The notes under the pieces were generated by a model. That model saw only the letters and a list, made by a program, of their open reading frames with translations. It was not told the DNA's origin and did not search any database. Both the position numbers and the translations under genes were made by a program. From Spartobacteria bacterium (GTDB lineage Bacteria > Verrucomicrobiota > Verrucomicrobiia > Chthoniobacterales > UBA10450): DNA of 64,000 nucleotides. The stretch is from contig PNAA01000032.1 in the NCBI GenBank assembly GCA_003169975.1, forward strand, positions 1 to 64,000, in the 5' to 3' direction. Positions 26,878-35,761 of the stretch are shown one piece after another; position 1 is the stretch's first letter; every line of letters starts with the position of its first letter.

Positions 26878-27573
26878 TTGAATACTCCATCCGCTTTCCA
26901 CCGCTCATCCGTCGGCCGGAAGATGATCGTGGCGGTGACAGGAATCATTCTGATTCTGTTCGTCATTGGCCACCTTCTCGGCAACCTCCAGATCTTCCTC
27001 GGGCCGGAGTGGATCAATGGCTACGCGCAGCACCTGCGCGACCTTGGGCCGCTCCTTTGGATCATTCGGGGCGCGCTCCTCGTCGTGGTCATTCTGCACA
27101 TTTATTTCACGATCCAGCTCGTGATCGAGAACCGCCGTGCCCGGCCGGACCATTACAAGCGCAAAGACTTCGTCAAGGCCACCCTCGCCTCGCGCAGCAT
27201 GGCCATCAGCGGGCTCATCGTCCTCGCCTTCATCATATTTCACCTGCTCCACTTTTCCTTTCGCACGACCGATCCGCGCTTTGCGCAGCTGGCGCATGAT
27301 CCCCTCGGGCATGACGACGTTTACTCGATGATGGTGCTCGGCTTCTCGAACCCGCTCGTCTCGGGGTTCTACATCCTTGCGCTCTTCCTCCTCGCTCTGC
27401 ATCTGAGCCACGGCGCCTCCAGCTTTTTCCAATCGTTAGGCTTGAACGATCAGAAACTCGCCCCACGGCTTGCGTCGGCGGGAAGGATTTTCGCCTGGCT
27501 GCTTTTCTTCGGTTACAGTTCCATTCCCGCCGCCGTTCTCATCGGCTGGGTGAAATTACGAACTCACTCATGA
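26878..27573 (+). CDS. sdhC: Succinate dehydrogenase cytochrome b558 subunit
   Basis: A 231-residue membrane anchor of the b558 type (single large subunit, two haems), with five hydrophobic segments. The sequence after the start, [19 protein letters not shown], matches the family N-terminus. Haem-ligand histidines are visible in [26 protein letters not shown] and LALHLSHGA. The start is a TTG at 26878, chosen because the family motif begins a few codons later and no ATG fits. The stop overlaps the ATG of the flavoprotein gene by four bases. Together with the next two genes it forms complex II, passing electrons from succinate to quinone. Confidence 0.92.
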   Translation: MNTPSAFHRSSVGRKMIVAVTGIILILFVIGHLLGNLQIFLGPEWINGYAQHLRDLGPLLWIIRGALLVVVILHIYFTIQLVIENRRARPDHYKRKDFVKATLASRSMAISGLIVLAFIIFHLLHFSFRTTDPRFAQLAHDPLGHDDVYSMMVLGFSNPLVSGFYILALFLLALHLSHGASSFFQSLGLNDQKLAPRLASAGRIFAWLLFFGYSSIPAAVLIGWVKLRTHS

Positions 27574-29492
27574 TCGGCACTCTCGATTCCAGAGTCCCGG
27601 CCGGCCCGCTGCCGGAAAAATGGCGGAGGCACCAGAACAATTCCAAGCTGGTCGCGCCGAACAATCGCCGCCGTTTCGAGATCATCATCGTCGGCACAGG
27701 ACTGGCCGGCGGCTCGGCCGCGGCGACTTTGGCCGAGCAGGGTTACAACATCAAATCGTTCTGTTATCAGGACAGCCCGCGTCGCGCGCACAGCATCGCC
27801 GCGCAGGGCGGGATCAACGCCGCGAAAAATTACCAGAACGACGGCGACAGCGTTTACCGGCTCTTCTACGACACGATCAAGGGCGGCGACTTCCGCTCGC
27901 GTGAAGCGAACGTTTATCGCCTCGCCGAGGTCAGCAATTCCATCATCGATCAGTGCGTGGAGCAGGGCGTCCCGTTTGCCCGCGAATATGGCGGGCTGCT
28001 CGCCAACCGTTCCTTCGGCGGCGCGCAGGTCTCGCGCACCTTCTACGCCCGCGGTCAGACGGGACAACAGTTATTGTTAGGCGCCTACCAGGCGCTCTGC
28101 CGCCAGATCGCGGCCGGCACCGTGACGATGTTTCCGCAGACCGAAATGCTCGACCTCGTCCTCGTCGACGGCCACGCCAAGGGCATCATCACGCGCGACC
28201 TCATCACCGGCGAAATTGTTAGGCACGCGGCCGACGCCGTCGTCCTCGCGACCGGCGGCTACGGCAATGTCTTTTATCTCTCGACCAACGCCCGCGGCTG
28301 CAACGTCACCGCCACCTATCGCGCCTACAAGAAAGGCGCGCTCTTTGCCAACCCTTGCTACACCCAGATCCACCCCACCTGCATCCCGGTGAGCGGCGAC
28401 TACCAATCGAAGCTCACGCTCATGTCGGAGTCGCTCCGCAACGACGGCCGCGTCTGGGTGCCGAAGCGGAAGGAAGATTGCGGGAAGCCGCCTAACGATA
28501 TCCCGGAGGCCGATCGTGACTACTATCTCGAGCGCAAATATCCGAGCTACGGCAACCTCGCCCCGCGCGACATCTCCTCCCGCAGCGCGAAGGAAGTGTG
28601 CGACGAGGGACGCGGCGTCGGCCCGGGCGGGCGCGGCGTTTACCTCGATTTTAAGGATGCGATCGCGCGGCTCGGTGAAGCCACCATCCGCGAGCGCTAC
28701 GGAAACCTTTTCGATATCTACGAGAAGATCACCGGCGACAATGCCTACAAGGCGCCGATGCGCATTTACCCCGCGGTCCACTACACGATGGGCGGGCTCT
28801 GGGTGGATTACAATTTAATGAGCAACGTCCCCGGTTTGCACGTGATCGGCGAAGCGAATTTCTCCGATCACGGCGCCAATCGCCTCGGCGCGAGCGCCCT
28901 CATGCAAGGGCTCGCGGATGGTTATTTCGTTCTCCCCTACACGCTGCCTAACTATCTCGCCGGCCAGATCGGCAAGCGCCCGTCGACCGATCATCCGGAG
29001 TTCGTCAAGGCGGAGAGCGAAGTGCGCGAGCGGACTAAACGGATGCTCGACGTCGACGGCAAACGTTCCGTCGATTCGTTCCATCGCGAACTCGGCCTGC
29101 TCCTCTGGGACAAGTGCGGCATGGCGCGCAACGCCCCGGGACTGCAGGAAGCGATCGCCAGAATTCCGCAACTGCGCGAAGAATTCTGGAACAACGTCAC
29201 CGTCCCCGGCTATGGCGAAAATTTCAATCAATCGCTCGAGCGCGCCGGCCGGGTCGCCGATTTCCTCGAGTTCGGGGAGCTGATGTGTCGCGATGCGCTG
29301 GCCCGCGATGAATCGTGCGGCGGGCATTTCCGCCAGGAACATCAAACGCCTGATGGCGAAGCGGTGCGCGACGACGAAAATTTCGCCGACGTTTTCGCCT
29401 GGGAATATCAGGGCGACGGGGCCGAGCCGAAATTGCATCCCGAGCCGCTCGTTTTCGAATCGGTTCATCTCGCCACGAGAAGCTACAAATGA
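27570..29492 (+). CDS. sdhA: Succinate dehydrogenase flavoprotein subunit
   Basis: A 640-residue flavoprotein of the b558-complex class. The FAD-binding motif is [20 protein letters not shown]. The histidine for covalent FAD attachment is in [17 protein letters not shown]. Substrate-site residues follow in [20 protein letters not shown] and [17 protein letters not shown]. Length and the extended central region fit the Bacillus/Chlorobi-type enzyme. It catalyses oxidation of succinate to fumarate at the cytoplasmic face. Four variants or copies of the 9-mer discussed in the findings fall inside this gene. Confidence 0.95.
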   Translation: MIGTLDSRVPAGPLPEKWRRHQNNSKLVAPNNRRRFEIIIVGTGLAGGSAAATLAEQGYNIKSFCYQDSPRRAHSIAAQGGINAAKNYQNDGDSVYRLFYDTIKGGDFRSREANVYRLAEVSNSIIDQCVEQGVPFAREYGGLLANRSFGGAQVSRTFYARGQTGQQLLLGAYQALCRQIAAGTVTMFPQTEMLDLVLVDGHAKGIITRDLITGEIVRHAADAVVLATGGYGNVFYLSTNARGCNVTATYRAYKKGALFANPCYTQIHPTCIPVSGDYQSKLTLMSESLRNDGRVWVPKRKEDCGKPPNDIPEADRDYYLERKYPSYGNLAPRDISSRSAKEVCDEGRGVGPGGRGVYLDFKDAIARLGEATIRERYGNLFDIYEKITGDNAYKAPMRIYPAVHYTMGGLWVDYNLMSNVPGLHVIGEANFSDHGANRLGASALMQGLADGYFVLPYTLPNYLAGQIGKRPSTDHPEFVKAESEVRERTKRMLDVDGKRSVDSFHRELGLLLWDKCGMARNAPGLQEAIARIPQLREEFWNNVTVPGYGENFNQSLERAGRVADFLEFGELMCRDALARDESCGGHFRQEHQTPDGEAVRDDENFADVFAWEYQGDGAEPKLHPEPLVFESVHLATRSYK

Positions 29493-29495
29493 GCA

Positions 29496-29591
29496 CGTCA
29501 TCCCGAGCGGAGCGCAGCGGAGTCGAGAGATCCCGTGGAATTTGCCTTTCCGGTAACGCCGCGGGATCCCTCGACTCCGCTCGGGATGACG
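29496..29591. repeat. Palindromic repeat between sdhA and sdhB
   Basis: Arms GTCATCCCGAGCGGAGC and CGACTCCGCTCGGGATGAC, with an inner GAGATCCCG/CGGGATCCC pair, can fold into a hairpin of almost 100 bases. It occupies nearly the whole spacer between two genes of one complex. It belongs to a class of dispersed palindromes seen in many bacteria with this GTCATCCCGAG theme, and could act as an mRNA stabiliser or attenuator between the two genes. Confidence 0.8.
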
Positions 29592-29622
29592 GCATTCGCG
29601 GGCGCGTCTTTTGCCTAACGAA

Positions 29623-30378
29623 ATGAATTTTAAACTCAAGATCTGGCGCCAGCTCGGCCGCGATTCCAAGGGCAAACTCAAGCCCTACGAGATCAGCGGC
29701 ATCTCGCCCGCAACGTCGTTCCTCGAGATGCTCGACATTCTTAACGAGCAGCTCACCGCGCACGGCACCGAGCCGGTCGCCTTCGACTCCGATTGTCGCG
29801 AAGGCATCTGCGGCACCTGCAGCCTAACGATCAACGGCGAAGCGCACGGCCCCTCGCATCCCGCCGCTGCCTGCCAGCTCTACATGCGCGAGTTCAAGGA
29901 TGGCGCGACGATCACGATCGAACCGTTCCGCGCCCGCTCTTTCCCGATCGTGAAGGATCTCGTCATCAATCGCTCCGCGCTCGATCGCATCGTGCAGGCG
30001 GGCGGATTCGTCAGCGCGCGCACCGGTTCGGCGCCGGAAGCCAACTCCACGCCCGTCCCAAAACACAAAGCCGACCTCGCGATGGAAGCAGCCGCCTGCA
30101 TCGGTTGCGGCGCCTGCGCGGCGGCTTGCCCGAATGCTTCTGCGATGCTCTTCACCTCCGCGAAAATTTCCCACCTCGCGCTCCTGCCTCAGGGTCAACC
30201 GGAACGGAGACGGCGCGTTCTCCGGATGGTTCGCCAGATGGACGCCGAGGGCTTCGGCAACTGCACCAACACCTACGAATGCGAAGCGGTTTGCCCCGCG
30301 GAAATCAGCGTCAGCTTCATCGCGAAAATGAATCGCGAATACGCCATTGCCAGCCTGGGCGAACGGTTAGGCGAGTAG
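29623..30378 (+). CDS. sdhB: Succinate dehydrogenase iron-sulfur subunit
   Basis: A 251-residue protein from the ATG at 29623 (a TTG at 29611 is in frame but adds four residues made by the 9-mer). The 2Fe-2S cluster ligands are in CREGICGTC with a later cysteine in AAACQLY. The 4Fe-4S motif is CIGCGACAAACP, and the remaining ligands are in FGNCTNTYECEAVCPAE. It carries electrons from FAD to haem and quinone. It is separated from sdhA by a palindromic repeat instead of the tight spacing of sdhC-sdhA. A GCCTAACGA word sits immediately before the start codon. Confidence 0.94.
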   Translation: MNFKLKIWRQLGRDSKGKLKPYEISGISPATSFLEMLDILNEQLTAHGTEPVAFDSDCREGICGTCSLTINGEAHGPSHPAAACQLYMREFKDGATITIEPFRARSFPIVKDLVINRSALDRIVQAGGFVSARTGSAPEANSTPVPKHKADLAMEAAACIGCGACAAACPNASAMLFTSAKISHLALLPQGQPERRRRVLRMVRQMDAEGFGNCTNTYECEAVCPAEISVSFIAKMNREYAIASLGERLGE

Positions 30379-30487
30379 CGAAAGTCCAGCGGAACTGCGG
30401 GGCCTGGGGTGAAGCGTCCCGGCGAGTCTGCTCCGGAAGCGGACAATCTCTACGCCGCTGATACAAGAGACTCGCGAAAGGTGTCAT

Positions 30488-30522
30488 TGCGGCGCGTAAA
30501 CAAAAAATTTTGGCGCGCCGCA
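30488..30522 (+). promoter_or_regulatory. GC-rich hairpin upstream of pdhA
   Basis: The nine-base arms TGCGGCGCG and CGCGCCGCA enclose a 17-base A/T-rich loop, 23 bases before the E1-alpha start codon. It may be an sdhB terminator or a 5'-leader element; no T run follows, so I cannot decide. Confidence 0.35.
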
Positions 30523-30544
30523 CGTTGCTGGTTTAAGTCCTCCG

Positions 30545-31579
30545 ATGCTGCAAACTGCGAAACGCGCCGGCGACTCCGCCTCGCACAAGGCCGTGCCGCA
30601 CGAGCGTTATCTCGAAGCTTTTCGCTGGATGCTGCAGACGCGGATCTTCGAGGACAAACTGGCCAGTCTCTACCGCGGCGGCATGATCACCGGCGGCGTT
30701 TACATCGGGCGTGGACAGGAAGCGGTGAGTACGGCGTGCGGTTTGTTTTTGCAAAAGGGCGACGTCTTGGCGCCGCTCATCCGCGACCAGGCGGCTCGCG
30801 CCACGTTTGGCGAACCACTCTTAAATGTGACGCGCACTTATCTCGGCTCGCGCCAGGGGTCGATGCGCGGGCGCGATGGCAACATCCACCGCGGTTATCC
30901 CGAGGCCGGGCAGCTCGCGATGATCAGTCATCTCGGCGCGATGATTCCGGTCGTCGTTGGCAAACTGCTCGCCAAACGGATGAAGGGCGAGGAGGGTTTT
31001 GTTGGCCTAACGACGATCGGCGAAGGCGGCATGCAAACCGGCGCCACGCACGAGGGGATGAACATCGCCGCGGTGGAAAAGGTTCCGTTCGTCCTCGTGG
31101 CGTCGAACAATCATTTCGCCTACTCCACGCCGAACGATCGTGAATTTGCCTGCGCTCACCTGGTCGATCGCGCGCGGGGCTACGGATACGAAGGCCACCA
31201 AATCGATGGCACCGATTTGGCCGCCTGCCTCGAAGTAATCGGCGGCGCGGTGGAACGCGCGCGCGCCGGCGGGCCGCCGCAACTGGTCGTTGCCCAGCTC
31301 CTGCGCCTCGCGGGCCACGGCGAACACGACGACGCCAGCTACGTGCCGCCGGAGATGAAGAAGGAACGCTGGGCGCAGGATTGTGTCGCGCTCACCGAGC
31401 AGTTGGCCCTCAAGAACAACTGGCTCGATGCCGAGGCGCTCAAGCAATGGCGCACGGAAATTTCCGCCGAAGTGGACAAAGCGGTCGAGACGGCCCAGCG
31501 CGAAGCGGCGCCGGTCGGAAGTGAGGAAGATTGGTGCGCAATGTCAACGCGCGAACTGGTGGATGTGGTGGGGGAATGA
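30545..31579 (+). CDS. pdhA: Pyruvate (2-oxoacid) dehydrogenase E1 component alpha subunit
   Basis: A 344-residue protein with the E1-alpha layout: FRWMLQTRIFEDKLASLYRG at the start of the fold, GGVYIGRGQEAVSTACGLFL, and the TPP/Mg site TIGEGGMQTGATHEGMNIAA followed by FVLVASNN. The usual GDG is GEG here, a conservative change in the metal ligand region. The DHxH-type loop near SRQGSMRGRDGNIHRG is also present. With the next gene it decarboxylates a 2-oxoacid, most likely pyruvate, and reductively acylates E2. The acetoin and branched-chain enzymes share these motifs, and no E3 gene is in the window to help separate them. Confidence 0.88.
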   Translation: MLQTAKRAGDSASHKAVPHERYLEAFRWMLQTRIFEDKLASLYRGGMITGGVYIGRGQEAVSTACGLFLQKGDVLAPLIRDQAARATFGEPLLNVTRTYLGSRQGSMRGRDGNIHRGYPEAGQLAMISHLGAMIPVVVGKLLAKRMKGEEGFVGLTTIGEGGMQTGATHEGMNIAAVEKVPFVLVASNNHFAYSTPNDREFACAHLVDRARGYGYEGHQIDGTDLAACLEVIGGAVERARAGGPPQLVVAQLLRLAGHGEHDDASYVPPEMKKERWAQDCVALTEQLALKNNWLDAEALKQWRTEISAEVDKAVETAQREAAPVGSEEDWCAMSTRELVDVVGE

Positions 31580-31582
31580 CGA

Positions 31583-31692
31583 ATTCCGAATCAATGACAA
31601 ATGGCGAAGCCCGAGATCGGTCTCGCGCCCTCACGTCTTGTCATTCGTTATTGGTTATTCCTTCGTCATTCGTCATTCGTCATTCGTCATTG
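31583..31692. repeat. TGACGAAT/ATTCGTCA repeat element between pdhA and pdhB
   Basis: One arm is near TGACGAATTCCGAATCAATG. The other has four consecutive CGTCATT units (31663-31691) plus earlier GTCATTCGTTATT variants, so a long imperfect hairpin can form. It fills the spacer between the two E1 genes and ends six bases before the pdhB start codon, close enough to affect ribosome binding. Confidence 0.75.
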
Positions 31693-31697
31693 TTCCC

Positions 31698-32666
31698 ATG
31701 AGCATCACTTATCTCGAAGCGATCCGCGAAGCCCAGGCGCATCTCCTGCGTGAGGACGAACGCGTTTTCATTTATGGGCAGGATGTGAGCGGAAAGTTTG
31801 GGGGCGCCTTCAAAGCCACGAAAGGTCTCGCGGCGGAATTCCCGGGCCGCGTCTTGAACACCCCGATCAGCGAAGACGCGATGGTCGGGACGGCGATCGG
31901 CGCGGCCATGGAAGGGATGCGACCGATTGTCGAGATGCAGTTCGCCGATTTCTCCAGCGTGGCACTCAATCAGATTCTGAATAACGCCGGCACACAGTAC
32001 TGGCGGACGAATATCCCCTGCCCGATCACGGTGCGTTTGCCCTCCGGCGGAACGAAGGGCAGCGGACCGTTTCACAGCCAGAGCATGGAAGCGATTTACT
32101 CGCACTACCCGGGGCTCGTCGTCGTCGCGCCCGCGACGGTCGAAGACGCCTACACGATGCTGATCGACGCGGTCGCGATCGATGACCCGGTCATCTACTG
32201 CGAGCACAAGTACCTTTATTACCATCTCAAGGCGGACGCGCTGCCGAAGGATCGGCTGCCAATCGGGAAAGCACGGATCGTTAGGCCAGGGCGCGATCTG
32301 AGCATCGTCACCTACAGCGCGATGGTGCACGAAGCGCTCGCGGTCGCGAAACAGTTCAGCGCCGATGGCATCGAGATCGAAGTGGTCGATCTGCGCAGCG
32401 TGAAGCCGCTCGATACCGATACCGTGCTCGCCTCGGTCGCACGGACGGGCCGGTTGCTGTGCGTGGGCGAATCGTTCCCGTGGGGCGGCGCGACGGCCGA
32501 GATCGTCGCGCGTGTCGCGACGGAAGGATTCCATCTGCTCGACGCAGCGCCCGCGCGGATTAACGCCAAGGACACGCCGATTCCCTATCATCCGAATCTT
32601 TGGAGCGAGCATCGCCCGAACGCGAAATCGATTGCCGCCAAAGCGCGCCAGGTCCTGGCCGAATAG
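31698..32666 (+). CDS. pdhB: Pyruvate (2-oxoacid) dehydrogenase E1 component beta subunit
   Basis: A 322-residue protein started at the ATG at 31698, where the family N-terminus SITYLEAIREAQAHLLREDE begins; longer frames upstream only translate the repeat. Typical E1-beta blocks are VFIYGQDVSGKFGGAFKATK, NTPISEDAMVGTAIGAAMEG, the catalytic-site histidine in GPFHSQSMEAIYSHYPGL, and LRSVKPLDTDTVLASVART. It forms the alpha2beta2 E1 with the preceding gene and is followed four bases later by the E2 gene. Confidence 0.92.
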   Translation: MSITYLEAIREAQAHLLREDERVFIYGQDVSGKFGGAFKATKGLAAEFPGRVLNTPISEDAMVGTAIGAAMEGMRPIVEMQFADFSSVALNQILNNAGTQYWRTNIPCPITVRLPSGGTKGSGPFHSQSMEAIYSHYPGLVVVAPATVEDAYTMLIDAVAIDDPVIYCEHKYLYYHLKADALPKDRLPIGKARIVRPGRDLSIVTYSAMVHEALAVAKQFSADGIEIEVVDLRSVKPLDTDTVLASVARTGRLLCVGESFPWGGATAEIVARVATEGFHLLDAAPARINAKDTPIPYHPNLWSEHRPNAKSIAAKARQVLAE

Positions 32667-32670
32667 TCTT

Positions 32671-33927
32671 ATGCCGAAAGTTCCAATCACCATGCCGCAG
32701 CTCGGCGAATCGATGGCCGAGGCGACGATTGTCGCGATCAAGGTACAGCCTGGCGACAAGGTCGCGGCCGACCAGGAAATCATCGAAGTCGAAACCGACA
32801 AAGCCGTGATGGGTGTGACCACGCCCTGTCCCGGTGAGATCGCGAAGATCGACGCGGAGGTGAAGGGAGTCTACGCGGTCGGCGCCGTCCTCGGATATGT
32901 CGAGGCGAGCGAAGCGGACGCGGCGCGTTTCGTAAAGCAGGCACCAGAGCCGCCCCAGGGCGAGGTCGCGAAGGAAGTGCCCGGCCGCGAAGAAGAATCC
33001 AAGCAAAACGGAAGCGGCTCGCACTTCCAGGTGGATGAAACGAGTTTGCCGCGGGTAGCAGCCGGTTCGCATTTCCAAGTCGATCAAAAAGGCGTGTTGA
33101 CCGTGCCCGCGGGCGCGAAAGGCGCGGGCTATCTTTCGCCACGCGTGAAAGCGCGCATGGCCGAACTGCAATTGACGCAGTCTGATCTCGCGGCCATCCA
33201 GGGAAGCGGCAACGCCGGGCGCGTCACGATCAAAGATCTGGAAACATTTCTCGGCGGCCTGGAAAAACAGACGTCGGAGGACGCGAGCGCGATTCGCACC
33301 GGCGTGGCCGATGCGATGAGGCGCAGTTGGACGCGACCGCTTGCCACGGTGGGCGTTTCCGTTTGTCTCGATCCCGTGCTGGAAGACCGGAAAAAGCGCG
33401 ATCCAAAACCGGGTCCTGCTTTGTATGTTCTGCGCTCGCTCGCTTTGGCTCTGGCGGAAACGCCGGCCGCGGCCTCGCGCCTGATCGGCGGCCGCGCACT
33501 CCGCTCCGAGTCGATCGACATCGGCGTGGCGGTGGAGGCGCAGGACGGGATCATGGTTCCGGTCATTCGCAACGCGGATAAGACTTCGCTCGCTGACCTA
33601 ACGAGTCGCTATACCGAGCTGGTTGATCTGGCCCGTCGCCGCCGCGTGACTTCCGAGATGACATCCGGCGGCATCGCGTCCGTTTCAAATTTCGGCACCT
33701 TTGGCCTGGATTGGGGAACGCCCATTCCTCTACCCGATCAGACGCTTCTGCTCGGTCTAGGCGCCGGAAAAAAAGCGCCCACTTGGAGCGAGGAGAAAAA
33801 GCAGTTCGTTCCCACAACGCAAGCCGAACTCACGCTCAGCTTCGATCATCGCAGCCTCGACGGCGGCGGGGCGGGGCGTTTGCTCAAGCGCGTGATCGAG
33901 TTGCTGAGCGATCCCGCGAAGCTCTAG
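32671..33927 (+). CDS. pdhC: Dihydrolipoamide acyltransferase (E2) of the 2-oxoacid dehydrogenase complex
   Basis: A 418-residue E2. Residues 1-80 are one lipoyl domain with the lipoylated lysine in VETDKAVMGV. A linker of about 60 residues follows, in which GSHFQVD occurs twice, 47 bases apart in the DNA. Residues about 150-195 are the E1/E3-binding domain (YLSPRVKARMAELQL). The rest is the catalytic domain with FDHRSLDGGGAGRLLKRV near the C-terminus, matching the DHRxxDG active site. It transfers the acyl group to CoA and forms the complex core. The catalytic domain is somewhat short and its start near AMRRSWTRPLATVGVSV is unusual for the family. Confidence 0.88.
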   Translation: MPKVPITMPQLGESMAEATIVAIKVQPGDKVAADQEIIEVETDKAVMGVTTPCPGEIAKIDAEVKGVYAVGAVLGYVEASEADAARFVKQAPEPPQGEVAKEVPGREEESKQNGSGSHFQVDETSLPRVAAGSHFQVDQKGVLTVPAGAKGAGYLSPRVKARMAELQLTQSDLAAIQGSGNAGRVTIKDLETFLGGLEKQTSEDASAIRTGVADAMRRSWTRPLATVGVSVCLDPVLEDRKKRDPKPGPALYVLRSLALALAETPAAASRLIGGRALRSESIDIGVAVEAQDGIMVPVIRNADKTSLADLTSRYTELVDLARRRRVTSEMTSGGIASVSNFGTFGLDWGTPIPLPDQTLLLGLGAGKKAPTWSEEKKQFVPTTQAELTLSFDHRSLDGGGAGRLLKRVIELLSDPAKL

Positions 33928-33946
33928 CGCGTTGCGAGAGAGTCCC

Positions 33947-34093
33947 GGTAGCGCACGCGTCCCGCGCGCTGGTTGCGGCGTCCCGCCGAAACGAACTTTT
34001 CTTGAGGAATCATATCGCTATGAGGCGAGTGACTATCGAGAAAGTCCGCAACGGCGGAACGCCATTGCCAGCACGCGGGACGCATGCGCTACC
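33947..34093. repeat. Palindromic repeat of the GGTAGCGCACGCGTC family, intergenic copy
   Basis: The outer arms GGTAGCGCACGCGTCCCG and CGGGACGCATGCGCTACC enclose an inner pair around GGCGTCCCGCCG/CGGCGGAACGCC. The element lies between the E2 gene and the rhodanese-like gene. A second member of the same family is inserted in metH (57134-57288). Confidence 0.85.
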
Positions 34094-34153
34094 CGGGCTT
34101 TTGCCTCCGCGCGTCTTGCGAAAAAGCGGTCCGCCCTTAGGTTTGGTGCGCCA

Positions 34154-34702
34154 ATGAATTCCACCGCCGCGATCGATCCCAGCATCTCCATGCGCGAGCT
34201 GCTCGAGCAATTTCCCGGGGCGCAACGCGCGCTCTTTCGTCGCTATCACATCGGCGGCTGCGCGAGCTGCGGCTTTAGCGCGGACGAAACCCTGGCCGGG
34301 GTCTGCGCACGCAACGAAAACCTCGATGTCGATGAAGTGACCGAACACATCCTCGCAAGCGACGCGGTCGATCGCGCGATACAGATCGAGCCCGTCGAGC
34401 TGTCTCAGCGTCTCGCGGCCGGAGAAAACATTCATCTGCTCGACGTCCGGACGCGCGAGGAATTCGAGACGGTAAAACTCCCGGGCGCCCATCTCTTCAC
34501 CCAGGAGTTCATGCAGGAAATTCTGGCCCACTGGTCGCGCACGGATCTGCTCGTGATCTACGATCATCAAGGGATTCGCAGCATGGATGCGGCCGCTTAT
34601 TTTCAGGGTCACGGATTCGAACAAATCAAGAGTTTGCGCGGCGGGATCGACGCTTGGAGCGCCGAGGTGGATCCGAAATTGCGCCGCTACCATTTGGAAT
34701 AG
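34154..34702 (+). CDS. Rhodanese-fold protein without the catalytic cysteine, with CxxC N-terminal domain
   Basis: A 182-residue protein. Residues about 10-70 form a small helical domain with HIGGCASCGFSADETLAG, similar to DUF1858/DUF542-type domains linked to iron-sulfur repair. Residues 75-175 are a rhodanese fold (LLDVRTREEFETVKLPGAHL and ending SLRGGIDAWSAEVDP). The active loop reads VIYDHQGIRSM where sulfurtransferases have a cysteine (VYCHHGxRS), so an aspartate replaces it and thiosulfate-type transfer is not expected. It ends seven bases before the NifU-like gene, whose start codon overlaps a GCCTAACGA word, and SufT follows. A role in handling or sensing Fe-S clusters or persulfide carriers is inferred from context. 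Confidence 0.8.
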   Translation: MNSTAAIDPSISMRELLEQFPGAQRALFRRYHIGGCASCGFSADETLAGVCARNENLDVDEVTEHILASDAVDRAIQIEPVELSQRLAAGENIHLLDVRTREEFETVKLPGAHLFTQEFMQEILAHWSRTDLLVIYDHQGIRSMDAAAYFQGHGFEQIKSLRGGIDAWSAEVDPKLRRYHLE

Positions 34703-34709
34703 CCTAACG

Positions 34710-35186
34710 ATGAACAACGAACTGGAAAAGCGCATCGAAGCAGCGGTCAAAAATCCACAGAACCTCGGCGAAATGGAAAACGCCGACGCCATCGGCACGG
34801 TCGGCAACCCCGACTGCGGCGACATGTTGCGGATGTGGGTCAAGTTCAAGGAGGAAGACGGCCGCAAGGTGATCGATCGCGCGACCTTTCAAACCTTTGG
34901 CTGCCAGACGGCGATCGCCGTCGCCAGCGTCGCGACGGAAATGCTCGCCGGCAAAACCGTGGCCGAGGCGATGTCGATGTCGGGCGAAGAGCTGGCCGCG
35001 CCGTTAGGCGCGCTGCCGCCGGTCAAGATTCATTGCGCCCAGCTCGTCGAGGGCGCGTTGCGTTCCGCCCTCGGCGGCGAGGTCGCGCCACGCCCGCCGG
35101 CCGCGGCTACTGCGCCGACCTTGCTCGAATCTTTCACCCCGCCATCTGCCCCGCAGACCAAATTAAAAATCGTCCTCGATCCCTAG
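34710..35186 (+). CDS. NifU/IscU-like Fe-S cluster scaffold
   Basis: A 158-residue protein. The three cluster-ligand cysteines of the IscU fold are present in GNPDCGDMLRM (with the neighbouring aspartate), TFGCQTAIAVAS and KIHCAQLVEGAL. The C-terminal 40 residues are a Pro/Ala-rich tail ending LKIVLDP, not part of the scaffold. The N-terminal PQNLGEMENADAIG matches the branch found in anaerobes and Verrucomicrobia. It receives sulfide and iron to build 2Fe-2S or 4Fe-4S clusters. It is transcribed between the rhodanese-like gene and sufT, so the three likely form one assembly unit; the nearby sdhB would be an obvious client. Confidence 0.88.
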   Translation: MNNELEKRIEAAVKNPQNLGEMENADAIGTVGNPDCGDMLRMWVKFKEEDGRKVIDRATFQTFGCQTAIAVASVATEMLAGKTVAEAMSMSGEELAAPLGALPPVKIHCAQLVEGALRSALGGEVAPRPPAAATAPTLLESFTPPSAPQTKLKIVLDP

Positions 35187-35203
35187 CCTAACGACTTCGA
35201 CCC

Positions 35204-35761
35204 ATGCACGAAAATACTGAATTCACCCTCAGCCGCGACTGCGAAGCGATCCAAATCCCCAGCGGCGACAAGACCACCATCCCCGCCGGCACACCCGGCG
35301 TTGTGACTCAAACGCTCGGTGGCAGCTATACGATCGCGACCTACCAGGGCCTCGCGCGCATCGCCGAGAAAGACCTCGACGCGCTCGGGCTGGAAAAACC
35401 GGCGAGCTCGAATGGAGCGCCGAAAGCCGACGCGAGTGCGGCCGGGCCGGCCGACGAAAAGGCGGTCTGGGAACAATTGAAGCAATGCTTCGACCCGGAG
35501 ATTCCGGTCAACATTGTCGACTTGGGCCTCGTCTACGATTGCCAGCTGATCCACAAGCCCGAAGGCGGTTCGAAAGTAGAAGTAAAAATGACACTGACCG
35601 CCCCTGGCTGCGGGATGGGCCCGGCAATCGCACACGACGCGCAGAGCAAGATTCTGAGCATCGAAGGCGTTGACGAGGCGGACGTGCAACTCGTCTGGGA
35701 TCCGCCCTGGAACCAGAACATGATCAGCGAAGCCGGCCGAATGAAGCTCGGGATGATCTAG
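35204..35761 (+). CDS. sufT: SufT-type Fe-S cluster maturation protein (DUF59/MIP18 domain)
   Basis: A 185-residue protein in two parts. Residues 1-65 are a small beta domain (TTIPAGTPGVVTQTLGGSYT). Residues about 80-185 are a DUF59 domain with CFDPEIPVNIVDLGLVYDC, MTLTAPGCGMGPAIAHDA with the reactive cysteine, and QLVWDPPWNQNMISEAGRM. This two-domain form with the long N-terminal segment is the putative SufT described for Fe-S protein maturation under high cluster demand. It starts 17 bases after the NifU-like gene. Confidence 0.9.
   Translation: MHENTEFTLSRDCEAIQIPSGDKTTIPAGTPGVVTQTLGGSYTIATYQGLARIAEKDLDALGLEKPASSNGAPKADASAAGPADEKAVWEQLKQCFDPEIPVNIVDLGLVYDCQLIHKPEGGSKVEVKMTLTAPGCGMGPAIAHDAQSKILSIEGVDEADVQLVWDPPWNQNMISEAGRMKLGMI

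Noticed and set aside
28077-29763. Long minus-strand frames opposite sdhA
   Set aside because: They lie opposite a strongly supported gene, show no family motifs and reflect the GC-rich codon pattern of sdhA.
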